DNA of 64,000 nt. Origin: Opitutaceae bacterium (GTDB taxonomy: Bacteria > Verrucomicrobiota > Verrucomicrobiia > Opitutales > Opitutaceae). Both the position numbers and the translations under genes were made by a program. Shown here piece after piece: positions 1 to 8,898 of the stretch. The stretch covers positions 62,001 to 126,000 of the forward strand of contig JAUYAK010000063.1 of assembly GCA_030693515.1 (NCBI GenBank). The letters are read 5' to 3'. Position 1 is the stretch's first letter. Each line of letters begins with the position of its first letter. The notes under the pieces were generated by a model. That model saw only the letters and a program-made list of their open reading frames with translations. It ran no database searches and was not told the DNA's origin.

Positions 1-1
1 C

Positions 2-1492
2 GAGAAATACGATCTTTGGCTGCGGCTCGCCGGCGAGGGCGGGGCGTTCGCCCGCTACGTGGTCCAGAACTATCCGCGCGACGGCACGGTCTATCCCGTG
101 CAGAAAATCGCCGGCATCGGCCCGCGCTGGATCAAGCAGCCGCTCGGCTATTGGCAGGGCGATCAGATCCACATCGAGTTCTCCACCGCCTCCGATCAAC
201 CCGTGCTGGCGAATCCCGCGGCCACGCGCTCGTGGATTGGCGTTTCCGAGGTGCTCCTCGTGCGCGCGGGCGAACTCGGGCCGTTCGAAGCGTGGCCGTT
301 TGCCGCGCCGCTGCTCGCCGCGTGTGGTGAACCCACGACGACCGATGATCTCGCCGCGGGCTTTGCCGCCGCGCTGCGACTCAGCGTGCGCGTTTGGCGC
401 GAGGAGCGCGCCACCGATGGCGACGCCGAGCTGCTCGACCAGTTCCTCCGCGCCGGCCTCCTCCGCAACCAACCGGCGCAACTGCCCGCCGTCGCGCCCG
501 TGCTCGCCGCCTGGCGGGCCCAAGAGACCGCACTCCGCATCCCCACCCGCGCCCCGGGCGTGATCGAAACGTTCGCCGCCGACGCCCCGCTCTTCGCGCG
601 CGGCGACCATCGGCAGCCTGGCGAACTCGTCCCGCGCCGTTTTCTCGAGGCGATTGATGCGACGCCTTATCAGGTCACCGACAGCGGCCGTCTCGCCCTC
701 GCCCGCGATCTGGTGCGGCCCGACAATCCGCTCACCGCGCGCGTCATCGTCAATCGCGTGTGGCACCACCTCTTCGGCCGCGGGCTCGTGGCGACGCCCG
801 ATAACTTTGGCCGCATGGGGGAGACACCATCGCACCCCGAACTGCTCGACTGGCTCGCCACGTGGTTCGTCGAGCACCGCTGGTCCATCAAGGCGCTCGT
901 GCGCCTGCTTGTGACGAGCGACGCGTGGCAGCACGCCAGTTCGCCCCCGCCCGGCGCCCTCGAACGCGATCCGGACAACCGGCTTCTCTCGCACGCCTCC
1001 GTGCGACGGCTCGAGGCCGAGGCCATCCGCGACGCGCTGCTCGCCGTGTCGGGCGCCCTGCAAATCAACGAGATGTTCGGCCCACCTGTGCTCGGCGCCA
1101 CCCCGCGCCGCAGCGTCTATCTGCGCGTGAAACGCAACGACCTCGACCCGTTCCTCACGGCCTTCGATGCGCCCGTGCCCGCCGCACCCACCGGCCGGCG
1201 CGATGTGACCAACGTCCCCGCGCAGTCGCTCGCGCTCCTGAACGATCCGTTTGTGCGCCAGCTCGCCGAACAATGGGCCGCGCGGCTCGCGGCCGATCCC
1301 ACCCTCGCCGCTCCGACCGATCGCATTCGCGTCCTCTATACCGGAGCCTTCGCGCGCCCGCCCACGGCGGAAGAACTCGCGCGGGCGCTCGCGTTCCTCC
1401 GTGACGCGGAGCACAGCCGCGCATCGGCCGCGCCGTGGGCCGATCTCGCGCACGCGCTTTTCAACGCGAAGGAGTTTATTTTTCTCCCATGA
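2..1492 (+). CDS. DUF1553 domain protein, C-terminal part (5' end outside window)
   Basis: The frame is open from base 2 and ends at TGA 1490-1492, so the N-terminus lies before the window. The C-terminal half has the DUF1553 hallmarks: '[22 protein letters not shown]', '[20 protein letters not shown]', then '[14 protein letters not shown]' near the end. These proteins are common in Planctomycetes and Verrucomicrobia, usually with an N-terminal cytochrome-like and DUF1549 part, and are paired with DUF1501 proteins. Their biochemical role is not established; they are thought to be exported. The stop overlaps the ATG of the DUF1501 gene by the sequence ATGA, so the two genes are translationally coupled. 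Confidence 0.9.
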   Translation, partial: EKYDLWLRLAGEGGAFARYVVQNYPRDGTVYPVQKIAGIGPRWIKQPLGYWQGDQIHIEFSTASDQPVLANPAATRSWIGVSEVLLVRAGELGPFEAWPFAAPLLAACGEPTTTDDLAAGFAAALRLSVRVWREERATDGDAELLDQFLRAGLLRNQPAQLPAVAPVLAAWRAQETALRIPTRAPGVIETFAADAPLFARGDHRQPGELVPRRFLEAIDATPYQVTDSGRLALARDLVRPDNPLTARVIVNRVWHHLFGRGLVATPDNFGRMGETPSHPELLDWLATWFVEHRWSIKALVRLLVTSDAWQHASSPPPGALERDPDNRLLSHASVRRLEAEAIRDALLAVSGALQINEMFGPPVLGATPRRSVYLRVKRNDLDPFLTAFDAPVPAAPTGRRDVTNVPAQSLALLNDPFVRQLAEQWAARLAADPTLAAPTDRIRVLYTGAFARPPTAEELARALAFLRDAEHSRASAAPWADLAHALFNAKEFIFLP

Positions 1493-2904
1493 ATCCGTGG
1501 ATCACCCGCCGCGAGATGCTCCGCCGCTGTTCGACCGGCTTCGGTTATCTGGCGTTGTCCGGCCTGCTCGCGACTCCCGGCCGCAGCGCCGGGCGGCCGT
1601 CCGCGCCGCACTTCCGGCCCCGCGCGAAGAACGTGATCTTCCTCTACATGTCGGGCGGTGTCTCGCATCTCGACTCCTTCGATCCCAAGCCGCTCCTCGC
1701 CCGGCTCGCCGGCCAGCCCATGCCCGCGAAGCTGGAGCGCACGCAGTTCAACAAGAACGGCACCGTCTTCCCCAGCCCCTTTGAGTTCGCCCGCCACGGC
1801 GGGAGCGGACTCGAGATCAGCTCCATGTTCCCGCAGATCGCCCGCCATTGCGCCGACGACCTCTGTGTTGTCCGATCGATGACGTCCAAGGTCAGCGAGC
1901 ACGCGCAGGGGAATTATTTTTTCCACACGGGCTTCCCGACGATGGGCTTCCCCAGCGCCGGCGCCTGGATCAACTACGGGCTCGGCACCGCCAACCGCGA
2001 CCTGCCCGGCTTCGTCGTCCTGCAAAGCGGCGACGCGACGGCTCCGCACGGCGGCCCGGGTCTCTTTGGCAACGGCTTCCTCCCCGCGCAGCATCAGGCC
2101 TCCATCATCTCCGCCGACCGGCGCGAGCCGGTGCCCAACATCACGCCCCGCGGACCCGATGCCCTCCAACGAGCGAGCCTTGATTTCATCCGCGCCGCCG
2201 ACACCGACTTTGCCCTGCGCGCCGGCCACGATCCGCAGGTGGAGGCCGCGGTGAAAAATTACGAGACCGCCTACCGCATGCAGGCCGCCGTGCCGGAACT
2301 CGTCGGTCTCGCCGGCGAGACCGCGGCCACCCGTGAACTCTACGGTCTCGACGACCCGCATCCGCAGAAGGCCGCCTATGCCCGCCAGTGCCTGCTCGCG
2401 CGCCGCCTCGTCGAGCGCGGAGTGCGTTTCGTTGAGCTCAGCTGCCTCACCGAAAAAATCGGCTCCGGTAACGCCCCCAATCCTTGGGATCAGCACGGAG
2501 ACCTGGAGCGCGGCCATCGCGCCATGGCGCATCAGGTCGATCAGCCCATCGCCGCGCTGCTGACCGATCTCAAGGCGCGCGGCTTGCTCGACGAGACGCT
2601 CGTGATCTGGGCCGGCGAGTTCGGTCGCACGCCGTTCTCGCAGGGCTCCAACGGCCGCGATCACAACCCTTACGGTTTTTCAATCTGGCTCGCCGGCGGC
2701 GGCGTGAAGGCCGGGACCGTTTACGGCGCGACCGACGACCTCGGCTACCGCGTCGCCGACAAGACCGTGAGCGTCTACGATCTCTGGGCGACGGTGCTGC
2801 ACCTGCTCGGCCTCGATCACCAAAACCTCACCTACCTGAGCGGTGGCCGAAACTATCGGCTCACCGACGTGCATGGCGAAGTCATCCGCGACTTAATCGC
2901 CTGA
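1489..2904 (+). CDS. DUF1501 domain protein with Tat signal
   Basis: A 471-aa protein. The ATG at 1489 overlaps the stop of the DUF1553 gene. The N-terminus ([20 protein letters not shown]) carries a Tat-like RR motif followed by a hydrophobic stretch ending near residue 35, so export in folded form is likely. The body is a DUF1501 protein of the alkaline-phosphatase/sulfatase-like fold: '[18 protein letters not shown]', '[13 protein letters not shown]', '[19 protein letters not shown]'. Such proteins are found next to DUF1553 genes, as here, but no substrate is established for the family. The stop lies 7 bp from the stop of the convergent gene on the other strand. Confidence 0.92.
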   Translation: MNPWITRREMLRRCSTGFGYLALSGLLATPGRSAGRPSAPHFRPRAKNVIFLYMSGGVSHLDSFDPKPLLARLAGQPMPAKLERTQFNKNGTVFPSPFEFARHGGSGLEISSMFPQIARHCADDLCVVRSMTSKVSEHAQGNYFFHTGFPTMGFPSAGAWINYGLGTANRDLPGFVVLQSGDATAPHGGPGLFGNGFLPAQHQASIISADRREPVPNITPRGPDALQRASLDFIRAADTDFALRAGHDPQVEAAVKNYETAYRMQAAVPELVGLAGETAATRELYGLDDPHPQKAAYARQCLLARRLVERGVRFVELSCLTEKIGSGNAPNPWDQHGDLERGHRAMAHQVDQPIAALLTDLKARGLLDETLVIWAGEFGRTPFSQGSNGRDHNPYGFSIWLAGGGVKAGTVYGATDDLGYRVADKTVSVYDLWATVLHLLGLDHQNLTYLSGGRNYRLTDVHGEVIRDLIA

Positions 2905-2911
2905 TCCGCGC

Positions 2912-4756
2912 CTAAGGCACAATTTCGTCCGTGATGCGCAGCGCGTTGAAATCGAGCACGCGCTTCAACCGCCCGTGCGTGAGCGTGAGCCTGCGACCGC
3001 CAACCTCGGCGTTGAGATAGGGACCGGCGAAGAGTTTCCATTCCTTGGCGTAGTCGATCACGCGGCCGTCCACGCGCGGTGCGGTCCCGTAGGCGACCTC
3101 GATCTTTTTTCCGCGCAGGGTCGTGAACGCCACGCGCGGCGTGGGCGCGAGCGTGATCGTCAACGGCAGGGCGCGCACCTTGGCCTTGAATTCCTCCCAG
3201 CTCGCGAAGTCGCGCGCGGCGGCGGCCTGGAGGATCGTGCCGTTCTTCGCGTGCGGCGAGAGGAGGCGCTTGCCGCCCTTCTCCAGCGGTCGCCACTCGT
3301 AGGGCGCGAGCGGCCGGTAGGCGATGTAAGCCCGGCCGCCCTGGGCAAAGATCCAGCCCGAAGCGTCTTCTTCGAGCGCCGTGAGATCCTTCGAGAAGAA
3401 CCCGTTGATCTGTTTCCACGGTGCGCTATCGGGGATGTCACTGAGCGTGATGAGCGTGTCGTCCTGCTGGAAGATCTGCTCGTAGGGCGAGCCGCCGAGC
3501 AGCTTGCTCTCGCTGATGTAGGTGGGCTTGCCCTGAAAGGTGACCGACGCCGGCATGTAGTCGGGCATCTCGGTGAAATACATCGTCAGCTCATCCGGTC
3601 CGAAAAACGGCTGCACGGAAAAGATCGTATTGTGCACGCCGCGCGGATCGGGGACCGCCCAGGTAAGATCCCACGAGTGCTGCTGGATGGGCTGGAGCAG
3701 CCCGCCCTGGTCGGAACCGAGCGCGTAGTCGGGCGTGATGTAGCTTGTCTTGTAAACGGGGGCGTTGCGCTCGTCGCTGTTGCGCCAGCGGTGGCGCGTG
3801 CGCTTGCGCTCGGTGTGCGTATAGGCGCCGGCGCGATCCGTGCCGATGCGGTAGATGACCTCTGGGAGATCGTAGTGGTCGGCGACCGCCGCGAAGTAGA
3901 CGCCCCAGCCGCCGTAGGCCGCGGGTGCCGGGCAGTTGCCGAGGAGCTGCCACGCGAAGTAGGACGAGAGGGCATTCCACTTTTCGAGCACGGTCGTGTC
4001 GTCGGTGCGCGCGTGCGATCCGATGTAGGTGCCGTGCAGCGTCTCGACCGCGAAGTCGGCAAACACCCAGTCGAGCATCATGCGCCCGCGCTGCCGCATC
4101 TCCGGGTCGCGCGCCCAGGTCGACAGATAGAGCATCGGGATCGCATATTCGCCGAGGTAGTGGGTGCAGTCGTATTCGCCCTGCCCGATGGTGGTCGTGA
4201 GGTCCATCCAGTGCAGCAGCCACGCGCGCGATTCGGCAGAGATCTCCGCGGACGACTTGCCGTTGAACCAGCGGTCCCCGCCTTCGTCCGGCCAGAGGTC
4301 GGCCATCAGGTGCAGAGTGGTGTAATACATCACCCAGTGATTCTCGGTGTCGCCGCGCAGTGGATAATAGGTGCGCCACGCCTCGCGGATCGCTGCCTTC
4401 GCCTCGGCCGTGAGCTGGTCGCGGCCGAGATACGAAATGCAGGTGACGGGAAACATCCAAAACATGTCTGCCGAGGGCGTCTTCATCAGCTCGACGATCC
4501 GGGACGAGCAGACGGCGGCGTCCTCGCGCAGGGCGAGTTTGGCCGCGATGTCAGCCAGGCCGAGCTTCGCAGGCTCGGCGGGATTCGCCTGTGCGGCGCG
4601 CCAGCGCAGCGCCTCCATCCGGCGGGCGAGATACTGGTCGCGACGCATGGCCGCGTCCTCCACGGGCGCCGTCGGGGGCGGCGGCGCAGTGAACGAGGGC
4701 TGGGCGACCGCGGCTGCGATCAACCAAGGGAAAACAAGGGCGATGAAAGTTTTCAT
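2912..4756 (-). CDS. Secreted protein of unknown function, probable alpha/alpha-barrel plus beta domain
   Basis: A 614-aa protein. I chose the ATG at 4756 because it begins a clean signal peptide (MKTFIALVFPWLIAAAVAQP); the frame stays open upstream only as a shadow of the neighbouring gene. Residues about 60-330 are rich in Trp and Tyr with regularly spaced helices ('NHWVMYYTTLHLMADLW', 'GEYDCTHYLGEYAIPMLYL'), as in alpha/alpha-toroid polysaccharide lyases and hydrolases. The second half looks like a beta-sandwich. I do not recognise a named family, so a sugar-active role is only an inference. It starts 2 bp after the stop of the BNR-repeat gene, so the two form an operon. Confidence 0.75.
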   Translation of the reverse strand: MKTFIALVFPWLIAAAVAQPSFTAPPPPTAPVEDAAMRRDQYLARRMEALRWRAAQANPAEPAKLGLADIAAKLALREDAAVCSSRIVELMKTPSADMFWMFPVTCISYLGRDQLTAEAKAAIREAWRTYYPLRGDTENHWVMYYTTLHLMADLWPDEGGDRWFNGKSSAEISAESRAWLLHWMDLTTTIGQGEYDCTHYLGEYAIPMLYLSTWARDPEMRQRGRMMLDWVFADFAVETLHGTYIGSHARTDDTTVLEKWNALSSYFAWQLLGNCPAPAAYGGWGVYFAAVADHYDLPEVIYRIGTDRAGAYTHTERKRTRHRWRNSDERNAPVYKTSYITPDYALGSDQGGLLQPIQQHSWDLTWAVPDPRGVHNTIFSVQPFFGPDELTMYFTEMPDYMPASVTFQGKPTYISESKLLGGSPYEQIFQQDDTLITLSDIPDSAPWKQINGFFSKDLTALEEDASGWIFAQGGRAYIAYRPLAPYEWRPLEKGGKRLLSPHAKNGTILQAAAARDFASWEEFKAKVRALPLTITLAPTPRVAFTTLRGKKIEVAYGTAPRVDGRVIDYAKEWKLFAGPYLNAEVGGRRLTLTHGRLKRVLDFNALRITDEIVP

Positions 4757-4758
4757 GG

Positions 4759-5769
4759 TCACTTCCGCGGGATGAACACCAGATCGAAAAACGTGCCGCG
4801 GCCCATCGTCAGGGCGCGCCACGTGCGGCCAAAATCGTCCGACGCATACAGCGCCTCCTGGTAAGGCCCCGCGTAAAGCCGGTCTGGCAAATCGGGATCG
4901 ATGGCGATGCGCCAGATCTCGCGCTTCGGCAGACCGGCCGTGCGATCCTGCCATGTCGCGCCGTCGTCCTGCGAGATCTGCACGCCCACACCCCAACCGC
5001 AATAGGCGAGGCGGCGCGGCTGGCGCGGGTCGAACTCGATGTTGTGCAGCGTGCGGTCGCCCGGCACGGAAGGCAGACGCTGCCAGGTGAGGCCGCGGTC
5101 AGTGGAGCGAAACGCGCCGTTGCTCGCCGTGGTCGCGAGGAAGACCCGTGGATCGTGCGGCGACTGGCGCAGCGCGTAGGTGACCTTGTCGGTCGCCTGC
5201 ACCAGGCGCCAAGTGCGCGCGCCGTCTTCGCTGAGATAGATCCCGAGTTCCGTGCCGGCGAGCACCCGGCCCGCCTTCGTGCGATCGACGAGAATCGATT
5301 CCGTGTAGGCGCGGCGGATGCCGGCATTCATGCGGGTCCACGTTTGCCCGCGATCATGCGAGACCGCGATGCCATCGGGGATGCCGGCATAGACGTGCTC
5401 CGGGCGATGCGGATCGACCGAGATGGATTTCGCCTCGGTCATGTCCCAGCTCGTGACGATGCGAAAGGTCTGCCCGCGATCCGGCGTGCGCAGGATGCCG
5501 TCGAGGAGGGCGATATAGAGCCGCGCCGGATCGGAAGGATCGTGCGTGACCGAGAACGTGCGGATGTGGTGCGGCCCGAGGTGCGTGAACGTCTCGCGGT
5601 CCTCCGAGCGGAAAAGTCCGCTGCGCACCGGTCCGCCACGGCCCATCACGCCGCCGCCCTGCGGGCTGAGGTTGGCGCACACGTAGAGATCGTGCTTCAG
5701 CTCGGCGGCGCAGCCGATCGTGGCGAGCAGCCAAGTGGCCGCAAATAATAGTCGTCGTGAGCAGATCAT
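4759..5769 (-). CDS. Exported BNR-repeat (sialidase-like/VPS10-type propeller) protein
   Basis: A 336-aa protein starting at ATG 5769 with a signal peptide (MICSRRLLFAATWLLATIGC); the Cys could be a lipid-modified residue, but the lipobox is imperfect. Repeated Asp-box motifs typical of beta-propellers are visible: 'SHDRGQTWTRMNAG', 'SEDGARTWRLV', 'STDRGLTWQRLPS', 'SQDDGATWQDR', 'SDDFGRTWRAL'. The spacing suggests a 6- or 7-bladed propeller resembling Ycf48/exo-sialidase-like folds. No catalytic residues can be assigned, and binding of a protein or glycan outside the cytoplasm is the likely role. It is the first gene of a two-gene operon. The divergent gene starts only 2 bp away. Confidence 0.8.
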   Translation of the reverse strand: MICSRRLLFAATWLLATIGCAAELKHDLYVCANLSPQGGGVMGRGGPVRSGLFRSEDRETFTHLGPHHIRTFSVTHDPSDPARLYIALLDGILRTPDRGQTFRIVTSWDMTEAKSISVDPHRPEHVYAGIPDGIAVSHDRGQTWTRMNAGIRRAYTESILVDRTKAGRVLAGTELGIYLSEDGARTWRLVQATDKVTYALRQSPHDPRVFLATTASNGAFRSTDRGLTWQRLPSVPGDRTLHNIEFDPRQPRRLAYCGWGVGVQISQDDGATWQDRTAGLPKREIWRIAIDPDLPDRLYAGPYQEALYASDDFGRTWRALTMGRGTFFDLVFIPRK

Positions 5770-5771
5770 GA

Positions 5772-6317
5772 ATGCAACGTCGCGCCACCATGCGCCTCCC
5801 CGCCCTCGCCCCCGCCCTGTTGTTCCTCGCGCTCGCGGCCGCACCGCTGCACGCCGCCGATACGCCCGAGGCGAAGCTCGCGGCCCTCGGCCACAAGCTC
5901 CCGCCGACGAGCAAGCCGGTCGCCAACTACGTGCCGGCGGTGCGCACGGGCAACCTGGTTTTCCTCGCCGGCCACATCTCGCGCGGCGCCGACGGCAAGG
6001 TGATCACTGGAAAACTGGGCCGCGACGTGACCGTCGATCAGGGCGCCGCCGCCGCGCGTCACACGGCCCTCGCGCTGCTGGCCACGCTGAAACAGGAGAT
6101 CGGCGATCTCTCGAAGGTGAAACGCATCGTGCGCGTGGGCGGATTTGTGAACTCGGTCGAAAACTTCACCCAGCAGTCGCAGGTGATGAACGGCTGTTCC
6201 GATTTGCTCGTGGCGGTCTTCGGCGAGCGCGGGAAACACGCGCGCGCCGCGCTCGGCATGGCCGCCCTGCCGCTCGACTGCGCCGTCGAGATCGAGATGG
6301 TCGTCGAGGTGGACTGA
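5772..6317 (+). CDS. Exported RidA/YjgF-family protein
   Basis: The frame encodes up to 181 aa. ATG 5772 and ATG 5790 are both possible, and the second gives a cleaner signal peptide (MRLPALAPALLFLALAAAPL). The mature part is the YjgF/YER057c/UK114 fold: 'PVANYVPAVRTGNLVFLAGHISRG', 'GDLSKVKRIVRVGGFVNSV', 'HARAALGMAALPLDCAVEIE'. The Arg of the last motif matches the conserved Arg that binds the carboxylate of imine substrates in RidA. Cytoplasmic RidA deaminates reactive 2-aminoacrylate-type imines; this subfamily with an export signal is less understood. No operon partner is visible on this strand. Confidence 0.88.
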   Translation: MQRRATMRLPALAPALLFLALAAAPLHAADTPEAKLAALGHKLPPTSKPVANYVPAVRTGNLVFLAGHISRGADGKVITGKLGRDVTVDQGAAAARHTALALLATLKQEIGDLSKVKRIVRVGGFVNSVENFTQQSQVMNGCSDLLVAVFGERGKHARAALGMAALPLDCAVEIEMVVEVD

Positions 6318-6363
6318 CCGGGAAGACGGAAAAGACTGGGGAGACATGTAAGACGTGAGAGAC

Positions 6364-6726
6364 CTAGCGGCCCTTGGCCCGACGGTTGATGGTTGTGAAA
6401 ATTGCGAGCAGTTCCCTGGCTTCACGACAGAGCGCCTCGCGCTGGACGACGTCACCGAAGTCGGTCCGGACACAAAGTTCGAGCCAGTAGTCGGACTCCG
6501 CCGCCTCCTTTAGCACAATCGCGGTTTTGTGAATGAAATCATCGCGCGATTCAGCGCGATTGGCCTCACGGTAGTTCGCCCCGATGGAAGTCCCGGACTT
6601 CAGCAATTGACGACCAACCACTCCACTAGCGTCCGAACGCGCAAATCCGGCCACGAAATGCACAATGGACACGGCGAACGCCAGCGTGCGCTCTTCCAAT
6701 AGTCGATTCGCTTCCGTGCTGCTCAT
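6364..6726 (-). CDS. Four helix bundle protein (S23/23S rRNA IVS-type family)
   Basis: A 120-aa protein with the typical family pattern: 'LLEERTLAFAVSIVHFVAGF', then 'VGRQLLKSGTSIGANYREANRAES' and 'DFIHKTAIVLKEAAESDYWLEL'. Members form a pentameric four-helix bundle. They are encoded in intervening sequences of 23S rRNA genes in some bacteria and free in the chromosome in others, and their function is unsettled. The start ATG 6726 is preceded, and the stop followed, by purine-rich GAGAC/AAGAC tracts in opposite orientation (see findings). The gene has no clear operon partner; the next minus-strand gene upstream ends at 6770. Confidence 0.92.
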   Translation of the reverse strand: MSSTEANRLLEERTLAFAVSIVHFVAGFARSDASGVVGRQLLKSGTSIGANYREANRAESRDDFIHKTAIVLKEAAESDYWLELCVRTDFGDVVQREALCREARELLAIFTTINRRAKGR

Positions 6727-6769
6727 GCCGGGTTCGCGTCTTCCACGTCTCGCGTTCTCATCGGTCTTG

Positions 6770-8050
6770 CTAACTTCTCACGATTTCCGCGACGCCCGCG
6801 ATCAGGGCGTCGCACTCGGCCGGCGAGTTGAAGATGTGAGTGGAGACCCGGAGGGCATTGAGCTTCTCCTCCGTCACGGGCCGGCACCGGATCGCGCGCG
6901 TGGACATGAGCCGCGAGAAGAGTTTGTCGTGCGGCACCGTCGCCGTGCGAAAGGTAATCATCGCGGCGCATAGCGCAGGTGCGGCGGGCGTGAGAATCTC
7001 GACCCCCTTGAGCACCGCGAGGCCGCTCCGCACGCGCTCCGCCAGTTCTCGGCCGCGGGCGGCGATGCGGTCGCGGCCGATGCGTTCCTGAAAACGCATG
7101 GCCTCGGCGAGGCCGTGCATGGCGGCGGCGTTGCGCGTGCCATATTCGTAGCGCATCGCGTTTTCCGTGAGCTTGAATTCGCCCGTCGCCGCATCGACGT
7201 CACCCGAGTAAGCGCCGGCGAGCACCGGCTCAACCTCGTCCATGCGATCGCGCCGCACGTAGAGCACACCCGTCTCGTGCGGGCCGCCGATCCATTTGTG
7301 GCCGCTCGTCGCAAACGAATCGCACCCGATCGCGCGCAGCGAAAACGGGATCATGCCCGCCGACTGCGCACCATCGATATGGAACCACACGCCGCGCGCG
7401 CGGCAGAGTTGAGCCAGCGCATCAACCGGCAGCACGATGCCGGTCGGCGCGGTGACGTGCGAGACCTGCACCACGCGGGTCCGCGGTGTGAGCAGTTTCG
7501 CCACGCGCGCGACATTCTCCTCGGGCGAGGTCGTCGCGGGCTCGAAGGTCTTCACCACGATACCGCGCAGCCGCGCTTGCTGCACCCACGGCACGGAGCC
7601 GCCGGGATGCGCGTGCGTCTCGTAGATCACTTCGTCGCCGGCGCCGAGCTTCAGCCCGGCCGCGACGGTCGCGTTGCCCTCGGTGGCATTGCGGACAAAC
7701 GCGATCTCGGCGGGATCGGCGCCGAGAAATCCCGCGGCGATCGCCCGGGCTCCGGCGATGAGGCCGTGGCCATGCTCGGATTTTTCCTGGAGCTGACGCG
7801 TCAGTTCGGCGGCTTTGGCGAGGGCCGGCGTGGAGGCAGGACCGAGGCCGCCGGTGTTGAAATAGGTGAGCTTCGACGTGAGCGGAAACTGCGCGCGCAC
7901 CGCGGCCCAAAACGCCTCGGGCGCACGCGCGTCGAAAGCCGGCAGCGCGGTCTCGGGCGCGCCTTCGGCCGCCGGGAGCTGCGCGCCCGCCGTGAGGCCG
8001 ACCGCCCCGAGTGACGCGTGCCGGAGAAAGGTGCGACGATCGAGGCTCAT
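6770..8050 (-). CDS. Tat-exported class V aminotransferase-like PLP enzyme
   Basis: A 426-aa protein. The start at 8050 gives a Tat-type leader (MSLDRRTFLRHASLGAVGLT). The fold is the class V aminotransferase/isopenicillin-N epimerase-like type: 'LTYFNTGGLGPAS', 'FVRNATEGNATVAAGL', 'GVWFHIDGAQSAG', and the PLP lysine in 'CDSFATSGHKWIGGP'. Relatives include cysteine desulfurases and epimerases, and the substrate cannot be read from sequence. It is the third gene of an operon with the rhamnosidase and DUF6807 genes, overlapping the preceding stop by 4 bp (ATGA). A PLP enzyme outside the cytoplasm must bring its cofactor in folded form, which fits Tat export. Confidence 0.88.
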   Translation of the reverse strand: MSLDRRTFLRHASLGAVGLTAGAQLPAAEGAPETALPAFDARAPEAFWAAVRAQFPLTSKLTYFNTGGLGPASTPALAKAAELTRQLQEKSEHGHGLIAGARAIAAGFLGADPAEIAFVRNATEGNATVAAGLKLGAGDEVIYETHAHPGGSVPWVQQARLRGIVVKTFEPATTSPEENVARVAKLLTPRTRVVQVSHVTAPTGIVLPVDALAQLCRARGVWFHIDGAQSAGMIPFSLRAIGCDSFATSGHKWIGGPHETGVLYVRRDRMDEVEPVLAGAYSGDVDAATGEFKLTENAMRYEYGTRNAAAMHGLAEAMRFQERIGRDRIAARGRELAERVRSGLAVLKGVEILTPAAPALCAAMITFRTATVPHDKLFSRLMSTRAIRCRPVTEEKLNALRVSTHIFNSPAECDALIAGVAEIVRS

Positions 8051-8898
8051 GGGGTGGTGAACGAAAGCAAGTGGTCGAGGCGCAGGGTGCCGCCGGCCGG
8101 GAGCGGATGCGATTTTTCGCGGTGGAACGCGAAGGCTGCGAGCGGATTCTTCGCGCGCACGAACCATGGCAAAGGACCCGTGAGATTCTCAAAACGAATT
8201 CTTGTCCGCCGCAACGAGCCGTCATGCTGGCACGACCATTCCATCCAGTGGGCGAGCGCACCGTGCACGGCGGCTTCGCCGGCGAGGCCGCCTTCCGCCA
8301 CCATGCTGATCGTCGCGTCGCCATGCTGGTCGAGCAGATCGCGCGCGCCGCGGAATTGCAGCCCCGTGTAATGCGAGCCGGCGAGGCCGCCGAGCGAGTG
8401 GTAGTTGTCCAGCGCGAGGTCGCCGCCGGTGGCGTTGCGCAGCTCGCTCGTCCAGCGCAGAGCCCAACCGCCGGGGATGAGTGAGATTGAAAGTTCGCGG
8501 TGCTCGTGCAGCAGGATCCGGGCAGAGCGAGGGTCGCACCAGTCGAGGCGTTCCTCCATTTTTTCCGGCGTGAGCGTGAGCCACCCCCGGTGCAACTGGG
8601 CCCCGTGGTCCCCGCGCGGCTGGTAGCCGTCGGCGCTCCGGTGCGACGGCCCTCCCCAAAAATTGATCCCCGCCACGCTGGTGAGCGCCATGCTCAGCCC
8701 GTGGTGCCAGGGATGATCGTTAGGACGGAAATTGGTCAGCGTGTCACCGGCCAGCGAACGCACGGGATGCGCGTAGGGCCGCGGCGATTCATCCACGCGC
8801 GTATCAGGCGCGTAAACGTAGCGCATCAGCACCGCGTCGCCGGCCGCAACCTCGACGTGCCGATTGGCTTCGTGCCGCAGGGTCAGCGCGGGGCTCAT
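8047..8898 (-). CDS. DUF6807 (PmoA-like) protein
   Basis: A 283-aa protein starting at ATG 8898, overlapping the stop of the rhamnosidase gene (ATGA). Motifs match the DUF6807 family, once annotated as PmoA-like: 'YAHPVRSLAGDTLTNFRPNDHPWHHGLSMAL', 'GINFWGGPSHRS', 'LDNYHSLGGLAGSHYTGLQFRGARD'. The HPWHHG motif is the family signature. No signal peptide is visible. Members are frequent in carbohydrate-utilisation loci of Verrucomicrobia, Planctomycetes and Actinobacteria, but no activity is established. The beta-rich pattern recalls aldose-epimerase-like sandwiches. Position directly after a GH78 enzyme suggests a role in rhamnoside breakdown. Confidence 0.85.
   Translation of the reverse strand: MSPALTLRHEANRHVEVAAGDAVLMRYVYAPDTRVDESPRPYAHPVRSLAGDTLTNFRPNDHPWHHGLSMALTSVAGINFWGGPSHRSADGYQPRGDHGAQLHRGWLTLTPEKMEERLDWCDPRSARILLHEHRELSISLIPGGWALRWTSELRNATGGDLALDNYHSLGGLAGSHYTGLQFRGARDLLDQHGDATISMVAEGGLAGEAAVHGALAHWMEWSCQHDGSLRRTRIRFENLTGPLPWFVRAKNPLAAFAFHREKSHPLPAGGTLRLDHLLSFTTP

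Noticed and set aside
2975-4864. 629-codon plus-strand open frame
   Set aside because: Antisense to the secreted unknown protein, which has a signal peptide and better composition.
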